This document shows positions 9,584 to 17,192 of a stretch of 64,000 nt of DNA, piece by piece. Source of the DNA: Roseateles noduli (GTDB lineage: Bacteria > Pseudomonadota > Gammaproteobacteria > Burkholderiales > Burkholderiaceae_C); assembly GCA_002205125.1 (NCBI GenBank), contig NIOE01000006.1, forward strand, positions 372,001 through 436,000. Direction: 5' to 3'. Made by a program: the position numbers and the translations under genes. The first letter of the stretch is position 1; every line of letters begins with the position of its first letter. A model generated the notes under the pieces. It had not been told where the DNA came from, did not search any database, and saw nothing but the letters and a program-made list of their open reading frames with translations.

Positions 9584-11002
9584 ATGAGACTGCGCCTGAA
9601 GATCCTGCTGCTCGCGCTGCTGCCGCTGGTGGCCTCGCTGCTGCTGATCGCGGTGGCGGTGCGCCAGCAGGAGCGCGAGCTGCTCGCCCGCGAGCATGCC
9701 GCCGTGCAGCGCGCTTACATGGACGCGCGCCGCGACGAGCTGCGCCATTACGTCGAGCTGGCCGTCAGCACGCTGCAGCCGCTGTACGAGCGCTCGCCCG
9801 GAGCGGCCGCCCAGACCAGCGACGCCGACGTCGAACGCGACAAGCGCGAGGCGCTGCGGCTGCTGTCCTCGCTCGACTACGGCGAGGACGGCTACTTCTT
9901 CGTCTACGACCTGCAGGGCAGGGTGCTGATGCACTCGCGCCAGCCGGAGCTGCTGGGCCGCGACCTCTGGGGCCTGCGCGATCCGCTGGGGCGGCCGACG
10001 ATCCAGCAGCTGGTCGGACAGGCCCGGGCCGGCGGCGGCTATGTCGAGTACCTCTGGCGCAAGCCGTCCAGCGGCGAGATGGCGCCCAAGCTGGGCTACG
10101 TCGTCGCGATGGAGCGCTGGAACTGGATGCTGGGCACGGGCCTGTACCTGGACGGCATCCGCGCGACGCTGGAGCAGCTCGACCGCGAGGCGCAGGCCAA
10201 CATCGCCCGCACGATGTGGGGCATCGCGGCGATCGCGGTGTTCGGCGTGGCGCTGATCAGCGCGAGCGCGCTGGCGCTCAACCTCAGCGAGCATCGCCAG
10301 TCCGAGGCGCGGCTGCGCGCGCTGGCGCACCAGGTCGTGCGCTCGCAGGAGGACGAACGCGCGCACCTGTCGCGCGAGCTGCACGACGGCGTCAGCCAGA
10401 CGCTGGTGTCGACCAAGCTGCTGATCGAATCGGCGCAGCAGGCGGGCTCGACCGCGCTGCTGCCGCGCGCGCTGGAGCGGCTCAACGCCAGCCTGAGCGA
10501 AGTGCGCGGGCTGTCCCATCGCCTGCGTCCGGCGCTGCTCGACACGCTGGGCCTGCCGGCGGCGCTGGAGCATCTCGCGCGCGAGTTCGACGAGGCCGGC
10601 GCGGTGCCCGTCTCGATGCGCGTGGCCGGCACGCCGCGCGAGCTGCCTGAACTGCTCAATACCGTGCTCTTCCGCGTCGCCCAGGAGGCGCTGACGAACG
10701 TGGCCAAACACGCCGGTGCGGCGCGCGTGGAGATGTCACTCGAGTTCGCGCCGGAGGACGCGCGAGGCGACGCTGGCGCCGTGCTGCTGCGGGTGCTGGA
10801 CGACGGCACGGGCTTCGATCCCGCCGACGCCGAACACGACGATCCGAGCCACGGCATCGGCCTGCGCAACATGCGCGAACGGATGGCCTCGGTCGACGGC
10901 GTGCTGGACCTGCAGTCCAGCCCCGGGCACGGCACGCAGGTCGAGGCCGTCGTGCCCGCATCGGCGATCCGCCGCCTGGCGCGCGACAATCCCGTCCCAT
11001 GA
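9584..11002 (+). CDS. Cache-domain NarL-family sensor histidine kinase
   Basis: 472 aa. The start at 9584 ([14 protein letters not shown]) puts the first membrane helix at residues 5-25; an in-frame ATG at 9551 adds eleven unlikely residues. A periplasmic single Cache domain (about 30-195) contains [19 protein letters not shown] and [15 protein letters not shown], typical of sensors for small carboxylates. A second helix (about 210-232) leads to a HisKA_3 domain with H267 in [13 protein letters not shown] and a HATPase with [15 protein letters not shown] and [11 protein letters not shown]. It overlaps the downstream regulator gene by ATGA, so kinase and regulator are translationally coupled. 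Together with cstA just downstream, the pair may sense pyruvate or a related acid; that is inference from position. Confidence 0.92.
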   Translation: MRLRLKILLLALLPLVASLLLIAVAVRQQERELLAREHAAVQRAYMDARRDELRHYVELAVSTLQPLYERSPGAAAQTSDADVERDKREALRLLSSLDYGEDGYFFVYDLQGRVLMHSRQPELLGRDLWGLRDPLGRPTIQQLVGQARAGGGYVEYLWRKPSSGEMAPKLGYVVAMERWNWMLGTGLYLDGIRATLEQLDREAQANIARTMWGIAAIAVFGVALISASALALNLSEHRQSEARLRALAHQVVRSQEDERAHLSRELHDGVSQTLVSTKLLIESAQQAGSTALLPRALERLNASLSEVRGLSHRLRPALLDTLGLPAALEHLAREFDEAGAVPVSMRVAGTPRELPELLNTVLFRVAQEALTNVAKHAGAARVEMSLEFAPEDARGDAGAVLLRVLDDGTGFDPADAEHDDPSHGIGLRNMRERMASVDGVLDLQSSPGHGTQVEAVVPASAIRRLARDNPVP

Positions 11003-11685
11003 GTTCCGATCCTTCCTCCGGCGCCGTTGCAGCCGATGCGACCGGCGCGGCCGCGCCCGTGCGCATCCTGCTGGTCGACGACCACCCGCTGGTCCGCGAG
11101 GGCGTGCGTTCGCGGCTGCAGGGCGAGGCGCGTTACCTCGTCGTCGGCGAGGCCGGCAACGCGGAGGAGGCGATGATGATGCTGATCGCCACGCAGCCGC
11201 AGGTCGTGCTGCTGGACGTCGGTCTGAAGGGGCACAACGGCATCCAGCTCGCGCAGACGATGCTGGAGCGCGTGCCCGACCTGCGCGTGCTGATGTACAG
11301 CATGTACGACAACCCCGAGTACGTGCAGCGGGCGCTGCAGGCCGGCGCCCGCGGCTACGTGCTCAAGGACGCGCCGGCGGCCGAGATCGTCGCGGCGATC
11401 GACGCGGTCGCGGCCGGCGGCACCTTCCTCAGCCCCGGCGTCTCCAAGCGCATGTTCCGCAGTCAGCAGCCGCGGCCCATCCTCTCGCCGCGCGAGAGCG
11501 AGATCCTGTCCGCGCTGGCCCGCGGCGAATCGAGCAAGCAGATCGCCCGCGCGCTCGACCTGTCCGTGAGGACCGTCGAGACGCACCGCCAGAACATCAA
11601 GCGCAAGCTCGAACTCGAAGGCCAGGCGGAACTGATCCGCTACGCGGTCGAGCACGCGCGCGGTCTCCATCGCGACGACGTCTGA
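10999..11685 (+). CDS. NarL/LuxR-type response regulator
   Basis: 228 aa. The N-terminal receiver has ILLVDDHPLVREG and phospho-acceptor D73 in VVLLDVGLKG. The C-terminal LuxR-type helix-turn-helix contains LSPRESEILSALARGESSKQIA and LSVRTVETHRQNIKRKL. It overlaps the upstream Cache kinase by 4 bp and is surely its partner. The gene is followed by 235 bp holding an inverted repeat and then cstA on the same strand, making cstA a likely target of this two-component system, in the manner of pyruvate-responsive BtsSR-type control of CstA-family carriers. The actual target is not shown by the sequence. Confidence 0.93.
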   Translation: MSSDPSSGAVAADATGAAAPVRILLVDDHPLVREGVRSRLQGEARYLVVGEAGNAEEAMMMLIATQPQVVLLDVGLKGHNGIQLAQTMLERVPDLRVLMYSMYDNPEYVQRALQAGARGYVLKDAPAAEIVAAIDAVAAGGTFLSPGVSKRMFRSQQPRPILSPRESEILSALARGESSKQIARALDLSVRTVETHRQNIKRKLELEGQAELIRYAVEHARGLHRDDV

Positions 11686-11754
11686 GGGCGCACGCGTCCG
11701 AGGGCCCCGGAACCGCGGCGGACGCGATGCCAGGCCGTCCTGGCGGGTGTCATG

Positions 11755-11799
11755 CGACCGGCGTCGAGGGTTTCCACTTAAGCGCTCCTACGCCGGTCG
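11755..11799. promoter_or_regulatory. Inverted repeat in the cstA upstream region
   Basis: CGACCGGCGT (11755-11764) is exactly repeated in reverse as ACGCCGGTCG (11790-11799), with 25 bp between that contain CTTAAGCG. It lies 70 bp after the response regulator gene and about 120 bp before cstA. It may be a terminator for the regulator gene or a paired binding site for a regulator of cstA. There is no T-run after it, which weakens the terminator reading. Confidence 0.45.
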
Positions 11800-11920
11800 G
11801 CTAGTCCCCGCGACGGATGTGCGAAACCGCACAGGAACGGAAACTGCCGCCGCAAGACAGCCCGCGCGTGTCGTCGTCCTTCGTGGTCGCCGTGGCGCGC
11901 GACGATAAAAGGAGACATCG

Positions 11921-13999
11921 ATGTCGAACATGAGTCGCCACCTCGCCTGGGCGGGCGTGGCCATCCTCGGGGCCTTCGCCCTGGCCACCGTCGCGCTGGC
12001 GAACGGCGAGGCGGTCAGCGCGCTGTGGGTCGTCGTCGCGGCGATCTGCGTGTACCTGATCGGTTACCGCTACTACAGCCTGTTCCTGGCCACCAAGGTC
12101 CTGGGTCTGGATCCCACCCGCAAGACGCCGGCCTGGAAGCACAACGACGGCCTGGACTTCGTCCCGACCCACAAGTACGTGCTCTATGGCCACCACTTCG
12201 CCGCGATCGCCGGCGCCGGTCCGCTGGTCGGCCCGGTGCTGGCCGCGCAGATGGGCTACCTGCCCGGGCTGCTGTGGATCCTGGCCGGCGTGATCTTCGC
12301 CGGCGCGGTGCAGGACTTCATCGTCCTGTTCATCTCGACGCGCCGCGACGGCCGCTCGCTGGGCGACCTCGTCAAGCAGGAGATGGGCACTGTGCCCGGC
12401 GTGATCGCGCTGTTCGGCGCGTTCATGATCATGATCATCATCCTGGCGGTGCTGGCGCTGATCGTCGTGAAGGCGCTGGCCGGTTCGCCCTGGGGCACCT
12501 TCACCGTGGCGGCGACCATCCCGGTGGCGCTGTTCATGGGGGTGTACCTCAGATTCATCCGCCCGGGACGCATCGGCGAGGTGTCCATCATCGGCTTCGT
12601 GCTGCTGATGCTGGCCATCGTCGGCGGCCAGTGGGTGCATGAGAGCCCCGCCTGGGCGCCGCTGTTCACCTACGACGGCAAGGCGCTGACGTGGATGCTG
12701 ATCGGCTACGGCTTCGTCGCCGCCAGCATCCCGGTGTGGCTGCTGCTGGCGCCGCGCGACTACCTGTCGACCTTCCTGAAGATCGGCACCATCATCGCGC
12801 TGGCCGTCGGCATCGTGATCGTCGCCCCGCCGATGCAGATGCCCTCGTTCACGCAGTTCGCCGCGGGCAACGGCCCGGTGTGGTCGGGCAACCTGTTCCC
12901 CTTCCTGTTCATCACCATCGCCTGCGGCGCGGTGTCGGGCTTCCACGCGCTGATCAGCTCGGGCACCACGCCCAAGATGCTGGACAACGAGGTCAACGCC
13001 CGCTTCATCGGCTACGGCGGCATGCTGGCCGAGTCCTTCGTCGCGGTGATGGCGCTGGTGGCGGCCTCGTGCATCGAGCCGGGCGTCTACTTCGCGATGA
13101 ACAGCCCGGCGGCGCTGGTGGGTTCCACCCCCGACGCGGTGGCGGCGACGCTGTCCACCTGGGGCTTCGTGATCACGCCGGAGATGCTGGTGCAGACGGC
13201 CAAGGACGTCGGCGAGAACACCATCCTCGCGCGCGCCGGCGGCGCGCCGACGCTGGCGGTGGGCATGGCCCACATCCTGCATCAGGTGGTCGGCGGCAAG
13301 GCGATGATGGCCTTCTGGTACCACTTCGCGATCCTGTTCGAGGCGCTGTTCATCCTGACCGCCGTCGACGCCGGCACGCGCGCCGGTCGCTTCATGCTGC
13401 AGGACCTGCTGGGCACCTTCGTCCCGGCGCTCAAGCGCACCGAGTCGCTGCCGGCCAACCTGATCGCCACCGGCCTGTGCGTGGCGGCGTGGGGCTACTT
13501 CCTGTACCAGGGCGTGGTGGATCCGCTGGGAGGCATCAACACGCTGTGGCCGCTGTTCGGCATCGCCAACCAGATGCTGGCTGCGGTGGCGCTGCTGCTG
13601 GGCACGGTGGTGCTGTTCAAGATGAAGAAGGACCGCTACGCCTGGACGACCATCCTGCCGGCGGGCTGGCTGCTGATCTGCACGATGACGGCGGGCTGGC
13701 AGAAGATCTTCAGCGACGACCCGAAGGTCGGTTTCCTGGCGCATGCCGCGAAGTACGCGGACTCGCTGGCGGCGGGCAAGGTGCTGGCGCCGGCCAAGAG
13801 CCTGGAGGCGATGGAGCGCGTCATCTTCAACGACCGGCTGGATGCGGCGCTGTGCGCGCTGTTCATGTTCGTGGTCGTCAGCGTGCTCGTGTACAGCGTG
13901 AAGGCGGTGCTGAAGGCGCGCGCGGAGCGCAAGCCGTCGGTGAGCGAGACGCCGTTCGAGCGCATGCCTGAAGGTGCGACGGCGGGCGGTCATGCTTAA
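11921..13999 (+). CDS. cstA: CstA-family carbon-starvation / pyruvate transporter
   Basis: 692 aa, close to the length of E. coli CstA. The ATG at 11921 follows an AAAGGAG site. It is a polytopic inner-membrane protein of some 16-18 helices with family blocks GYRYYSLFLATKVLGLDP, FAAIAGAGPLVGPVLAAQMG, SGFHALISSGTTPKM and the C-terminal NDRLDAALCALFMFVV. CstA and the related BtsT take up pyruvate, and CstA has also been linked to peptide uptake under carbon limitation. The stop overlaps the start of the ybdD-like gene by 8 bp, the same pair arrangement as in E. coli, so the two work together. The preceding two-component system probably controls expression. Confidence 0.95.
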   Translation: MSNMSRHLAWAGVAILGAFALATVALANGEAVSALWVVVAAICVYLIGYRYYSLFLATKVLGLDPTRKTPAWKHNDGLDFVPTHKYVLYGHHFAAIAGAGPLVGPVLAAQMGYLPGLLWILAGVIFAGAVQDFIVLFISTRRDGRSLGDLVKQEMGTVPGVIALFGAFMIMIIILAVLALIVVKALAGSPWGTFTVAATIPVALFMGVYLRFIRPGRIGEVSIIGFVLLMLAIVGGQWVHESPAWAPLFTYDGKALTWMLIGYGFVAASIPVWLLLAPRDYLSTFLKIGTIIALAVGIVIVAPPMQMPSFTQFAAGNGPVWSGNLFPFLFITIACGAVSGFHALISSGTTPKMLDNEVNARFIGYGGMLAESFVAVMALVAASCIEPGVYFAMNSPAALVGSTPDAVAATLSTWGFVITPEMLVQTAKDVGENTILARAGGAPTLAVGMAHILHQVVGGKAMMAFWYHFAILFEALFILTAVDAGTRAGRFMLQDLLGTFVPALKRTESLPANLIATGLCVAAWGYFLYQGVVDPLGGINTLWPLFGIANQMLAAVALLLGTVVLFKMKKDRYAWTTILPAGWLLICTMTAGWQKIFSDDPKVGFLAHAAKYADSLAAGKVLAPAKSLEAMERVIFNDRLDAALCALFMFVVVSVLVYSVKAVLKARAERKPSVSETPFERMPEGATAGGHA

Positions 14000-14228
14000 G
14001 CAGGCGGCGGAAGCGGCCCAGGCTGCGCTGTCGGCGGCCTCGGACGTGCTGCAGGCCGGGCGCTACATGGCGCGCGGCGTGCGCCAGCAGCTGATCGGCG
14101 CGGACTACGGCGCCTATCTGGCGCACATGGGCCGCACCCATCCGGACCAGGTGCCGCTGAGCTACGAGGCCTTCTTCCGCGAACGGCAGGAGGCCCGCTA
14201 CAGCTCGCGCACTGGTCGCTGCTGCTGA
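13992..14228 (+). CDS. YbdD/YjiX-family small protein, CstA partner
   Basis: 78 aa, starting at the ATG at 13992 inside the end of cstA. The core GADYGAYLAHMGRTHPDQVPLSYEAFFRERQEARY is cut here only in description: the recognisable elements are DYGAYLAHM and the C-terminal FFRERQEARY block of the YbdD/YjiX (DUF466) family. Genes of this family nearly always follow cstA or btsT, and the E. coli product is reported to be needed for the carrier's transport activity. The N-terminal 30 residues form an Ala-rich helix. The C-terminus SSRTGRCC is slightly longer than I remember for relatives. Confidence 0.93.
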   Translation: MLKQAAEAAQAALSAASDVLQAGRYMARGVRQQLIGADYGAYLAHMGRTHPDQVPLSYEAFFRERQEARYSSRTGRCC

Positions 14229-14243
14229 GCCTCACGAGGGGCG

Positions 14244-14381
14244 CGAGGTCGCCCGGGGCCGGCGGCGCGGCCGAGTCCCGGGCTGACTTGGGGCGCCGTC
14301 TGTTCGAGCATAGCGAACCGCAGGTGAGCGGTGCGAGTTGGCGCCCCGACGAGGCCGCGCCGCCGGCCCCGGGCGACCTCG
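14244..14381. repeat. Large perfect inverted repeat, 29-bp arms
   Basis: The left arm 14244-14272 (starting CGAGGTCGCCCGGGGCCG) is the exact reverse complement of 14353-14381. The 80 bp between contain a second nested pair, GGGGCGCC at 14290-14297 and GGCGCCCC at 14340-14347. It occupies almost the whole gap between the ybdD-like gene and the isomerase-like gene. It could end the cstA transcript, but it is much larger than a usual terminator and resembles the other long palindromes in this window. Confidence 0.8.
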
Positions 14382-14407
14382 TGCCGGGCTCGGTGACACT
14401 ATGTCGC

Positions 14408-15217
14408 ATGCCTCGCTTCGCCGCCAATCTCAGTTTCCTGTACCAGGAACTGCCCTTCCTTGAACGCTTCGACGCTGCGGCCCGGGACGGGTTTGCTGGC
14501 GTGGAATGCCTGTTCCCCTACGACGTGCCGGCGGTGGAGCTGCGTGCTCGCGCAGATGCATCGGGCGTGAGCATCGTGCTGATCAATGCGCCGCCGGGGG
14601 ACTGGTCGGCGGGTGAGCGCGGTCTGGCTTCCCTCGAAGGCAGGGACGAGGACTTCCGCGAATCCATCGAGCGTGCACTTGCCTATGCCTTGACGGTGGC
14701 GGCGCCGCGCGTGCATGTGCTGGCTGGCGTGCTGCGCGCCGAAGACGAGCGCGACGCGGCGATCGCGCGCTACGAGGAGCGCTTGCATTGGGCGGCGATG
14801 CAGGCTGCTCGATCGGGCATCGATCTGATGATCGAGCCCATCAATCCGCACGACATGCCCGGCTACCTGCTGCAACGGCAGGACGAGGCGCATGCGATCG
14901 TCGAGCGCGTCGGTGCGTCCAACCTGAAGGTGCAGATGGACCTGTACCACTGCGGGCGTGTCGAGGGCGACGTGGTCGCGCAGGTGCGTCGCCATCTGTC
15001 GTCGGGGCGCGTGGGTCATTTCCAGATCGCCGGCGTGCCCGACCGGCATGAGCCGGACGACGGCACGCTCGACTGGCGAGGCGCGCTTGCTGCGATCGAC
15101 GAGATCGCGGTGACGACGGGATGGGAGGGGTGGATCGGCTGCGAGTACCGGCCACGCGACGCCACGTCGGGCGGCACCTCTCGCGGGATCCGTCGATGGC
15201 AAAACAGCAAAGATTAG
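14408..15217 (+). CDS. hyi: Hydroxypyruvate isomerase-like TIM-barrel protein
   Basis: 269 aa, starting at MPRFAANLSFLYQELPF. It matches the Hyi/OtnI branch of the xylose-isomerase-like TIM barrels: the N-terminal strand, GFAGVECLFPYD, INAPPGDWSAGERG, LMIEPINPHDMPGY (metal-binding Glu and catalytic region), NLKVQMDLYHCGRVEG and GHFQIAGVPDRHEPDDG. These enzymes interconvert hydroxypyruvate and tartronate semialdehyde or isomerise related sugar acids. Relatives end soon after EYRPR; here the reading frame continues as DATSGGTSRGIRRWQNSKD, which may mean a small frameshift at the very end or a harmless tail. No glyoxylate-pathway partner genes adjoin it. Confidence 0.88.
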   Translation: MPRFAANLSFLYQELPFLERFDAAARDGFAGVECLFPYDVPAVELRARADASGVSIVLINAPPGDWSAGERGLASLEGRDEDFRESIERALAYALTVAAPRVHVLAGVLRAEDERDAAIARYEERLHWAAMQAARSGIDLMIEPINPHDMPGYLLQRQDEAHAIVERVGASNLKVQMDLYHCGRVEGDVVAQVRRHLSSGRVGHFQIAGVPDRHEPDDGTLDWRGALAAIDEIAVTTGWEGWIGCEYRPRDATSGGTSRGIRRWQNSKD

Positions 15218-15336
15218 TTGGTCGACATCTTGCATTGAAGTAGGTGCCTCCGCGCTCCACGCCTTGATGGGCTATCCCGTCTTCGAGGGCTGCTCAACAC
15301 GATGGCTGCTTGTCTCTTTGAGCACAGGCACCCACG

Positions 15337-17109
15337 ATGGCAAGCAGGATCGGACCCATGGCGTCGGCGCTTTTTCTGGCGGCGACGACCCTCGACGTCA
15401 GCGCGATCGGCATCAACGAAAGCACGTTCACGGCCTTGGGCGGGAATCTCGCGGATCCCTCCGGCTCCATGGCGGTCGAGAGCGCCAAGCTGCTCGCCGA
15501 GAGCAGGCGACCGCAGTTCCGCAGCGTCGGGGAACTCACGTTCGCGGATGGCGTGCATCGATGCACCGGCACCTGGCTCGGCGATGACGCGAGCTATTCC
15601 TACGTCATGACGGCGGCGCATTGCGTGGTGACCGACTTTCGCGACGCGCCATGGGTGCATCGCACCGGCCGCGCCACGCTGCGCGGCGACCACCTGATGA
15701 TCTACGGGCAGGGGACCGCGTTCATCCCGCCACCCTCGATCACGCCGGGGAGCGGGATGAGCGCTCAGGAGAGAAGCGACAGCGACGTCGCCGTCCTGCG
15801 CATGCCGAAGGCTCCGGGAGCGGCTTCGACGCCGGCCCAACCCCTGCTCGACGACATCGAGGATGATCCACCCCTCCCGGCCGGGGCCGCCGGGGCGACG
15901 ACGCACTTTGTGGGCTACGGTGCCTGGCATGTGGGCACGCGGCCGATCGAGGGGGACGGGCGGCTATGGGGAACCTCGTCCGGCGCCGTGACCGGCCGGG
16001 CGCGGCAACTGATCCGGGTGGGCTACCAGCCCGCAGAGCCGTCCGGGGACGGGTTCTCGGTGACCGCCGGGGACAGCGGCGGGGCGTTCTGGCAGCAGTC
16101 CGCAGGCTACTGGCGCGTCGTCGGCACCGCGAGCGCGCGCGATGCCCACTGGACCGCTTCCGAAGGCCCCAGGACGGCCGCGCTCATCCGTTGGCTGAAA
16201 GGCGTATTCCCAGGCGCGCGAACCTTCAGCGACCGCTTGAGCGTCTCGGCAACGATCCCGTTCACCTCCCGCAATCACGCGGAAGACGTATCGCTCGGCA
16301 CGGTGGCCTACGTCGTGCCCGCGCAGGCCGGGGCGACGGGGCCGGCGGCTGTGCTTCCTTCTTCGGGAACGCCGGCCTTCAGCGTGATCCGTGCGGTCGT
16401 CGAGGAGACGCTCACGCACAACCGGGTGGAGATCCGCCTGCGTGCCCAGCGCGAGACCGGCTGCGGATGGTCCTCGCGCATGGAAGACGACACGAGCTGC
16501 GGCGTCGCCGCGCCCGCGAGGTTGACGGTGTCGTTCCAGGCCGAGGACAACCCGGAACTCCCGCGCGGCAGCTATGTCGGCAGGATCGACATCGAGGCGG
16601 TCGGATCGCGGGATGCCCAGTATCGCCAGCGCTTTCCCCTCCATCTGCGCATCGGCTACCTCCTCGAAGGAGAAGTCACGGCGACCCGGGCCTACCGGTC
16701 GCCGGATCCGGCGACGGCCGGCCGCGCGCGCGACGATGCCCTCGTGCGCTTTGTCCTGCCGATGCAGCCTCAAGTCCGTTGGCAGGACGACATCGACGAG
16801 CAGGGACGCGCCGCCAGTCGACTCGTCGTGACCGTCAAGGACGTTCTCGAGAACAAGGAACGACCTCTCGTTCTCCGCGCCTATCGTGCAACCGGGTCGG
16901 CCCGGTGTCCCACGACGGTGATGGGCGCGGCTGTCGATTGCGACGATCGCGCGCTGAGGGGCGGCCTGACGATCGAGTTCGTCAAGGGCGACAACCCCGG
17001 TCTGCCGGCCGGGATCTATCGCGGTCGGGTGTTCCTGACAGCGCGCGGCGTTGCCGACAGCGCGCGTGAGGAGCAGATCGGCGTCGACGTGGCCATCCAG
17101 ACGATCTGA
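15337..17109 (+). CDS. Secreted trypsin-like serine protease with tandem C-terminal domains
   Basis: 590 aa; an alternative ATG at 15358 is equally possible. A short hydrophobic leader (ASALFLAATTLDVSA) suggests export. The S1 catalytic triad is complete: H95 in MTAAHC, D150 in SDSDVAVLRM and S247 in TAGDSGGAFW. After about residue 310 come two related segments of roughly 130 residues, each with a Cys pair and the same closing pattern: DNPELPRGSYVGRI in the first and DNPGLPAGIYRGRV in the second. This is a duplicated beta-sandwich-like module, similar in style to the LPAGxYxGxL motifs of fimbrial or secreted adhesive domains. Its target is unknown. It stands alone and converges on ileS across a hairpin terminator. 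Confidence 0.88.
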   Translation: MASRIGPMASALFLAATTLDVSAIGINESTFTALGGNLADPSGSMAVESAKLLAESRRPQFRSVGELTFADGVHRCTGTWLGDDASYSYVMTAAHCVVTDFRDAPWVHRTGRATLRGDHLMIYGQGTAFIPPPSITPGSGMSAQERSDSDVAVLRMPKAPGAASTPAQPLLDDIEDDPPLPAGAAGATTHFVGYGAWHVGTRPIEGDGRLWGTSSGAVTGRARQLIRVGYQPAEPSGDGFSVTAGDSGGAFWQQSAGYWRVVGTASARDAHWTASEGPRTAALIRWLKGVFPGARTFSDRLSVSATIPFTSRNHAEDVSLGTVAYVVPAQAGATGPAAVLPSSGTPAFSVIRAVVEETLTHNRVEIRLRAQRETGCGWSSRMEDDTSCGVAAPARLTVSFQAEDNPELPRGSYVGRIDIEAVGSRDAQYRQRFPLHLRIGYLLEGEVTATRAYRSPDPATAGRARDDALVRFVLPMQPQVRWQDDIDEQGRAASRLVVTVKDVLENKERPLVLRAYRATGSARCPTTVMGAAVDCDDRALRGGLTIEFVKGDNPGLPAGIYRGRVFLTARGVADSAREEQIGVDVAIQTI

Positions 17110-17132
17110 GGCCAACCGCACGGCAACGACAA

Positions 17133-17162
17133 AGGCCGACGGTCCTTGTGGATCGTCGGCCT
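17133..17162. terminator. Bidirectional hairpin terminator
   Basis: AGGCCGAC (17133-17140) pairs with GTCGGCCT (17155-17162) around a 14-nt loop. It is 24 bp past the protease stop and 30 bp past the convergent ileS stop. A's precede the stem on the ileS-sense side, which would give U's there. It probably ends both transcripts. Confidence 0.65.
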
Positions 17163-17192
17163 GTCTGCGTCAGCGGCGAGGTGCCGCGGGGA

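Noticed and set aside
11801-13993. Long minus-strand open frame opposite cstA
   Set aside because: Antisense shadow of a well-supported membrane transporter gene; His/Asp/Gln-rich product without motifs.
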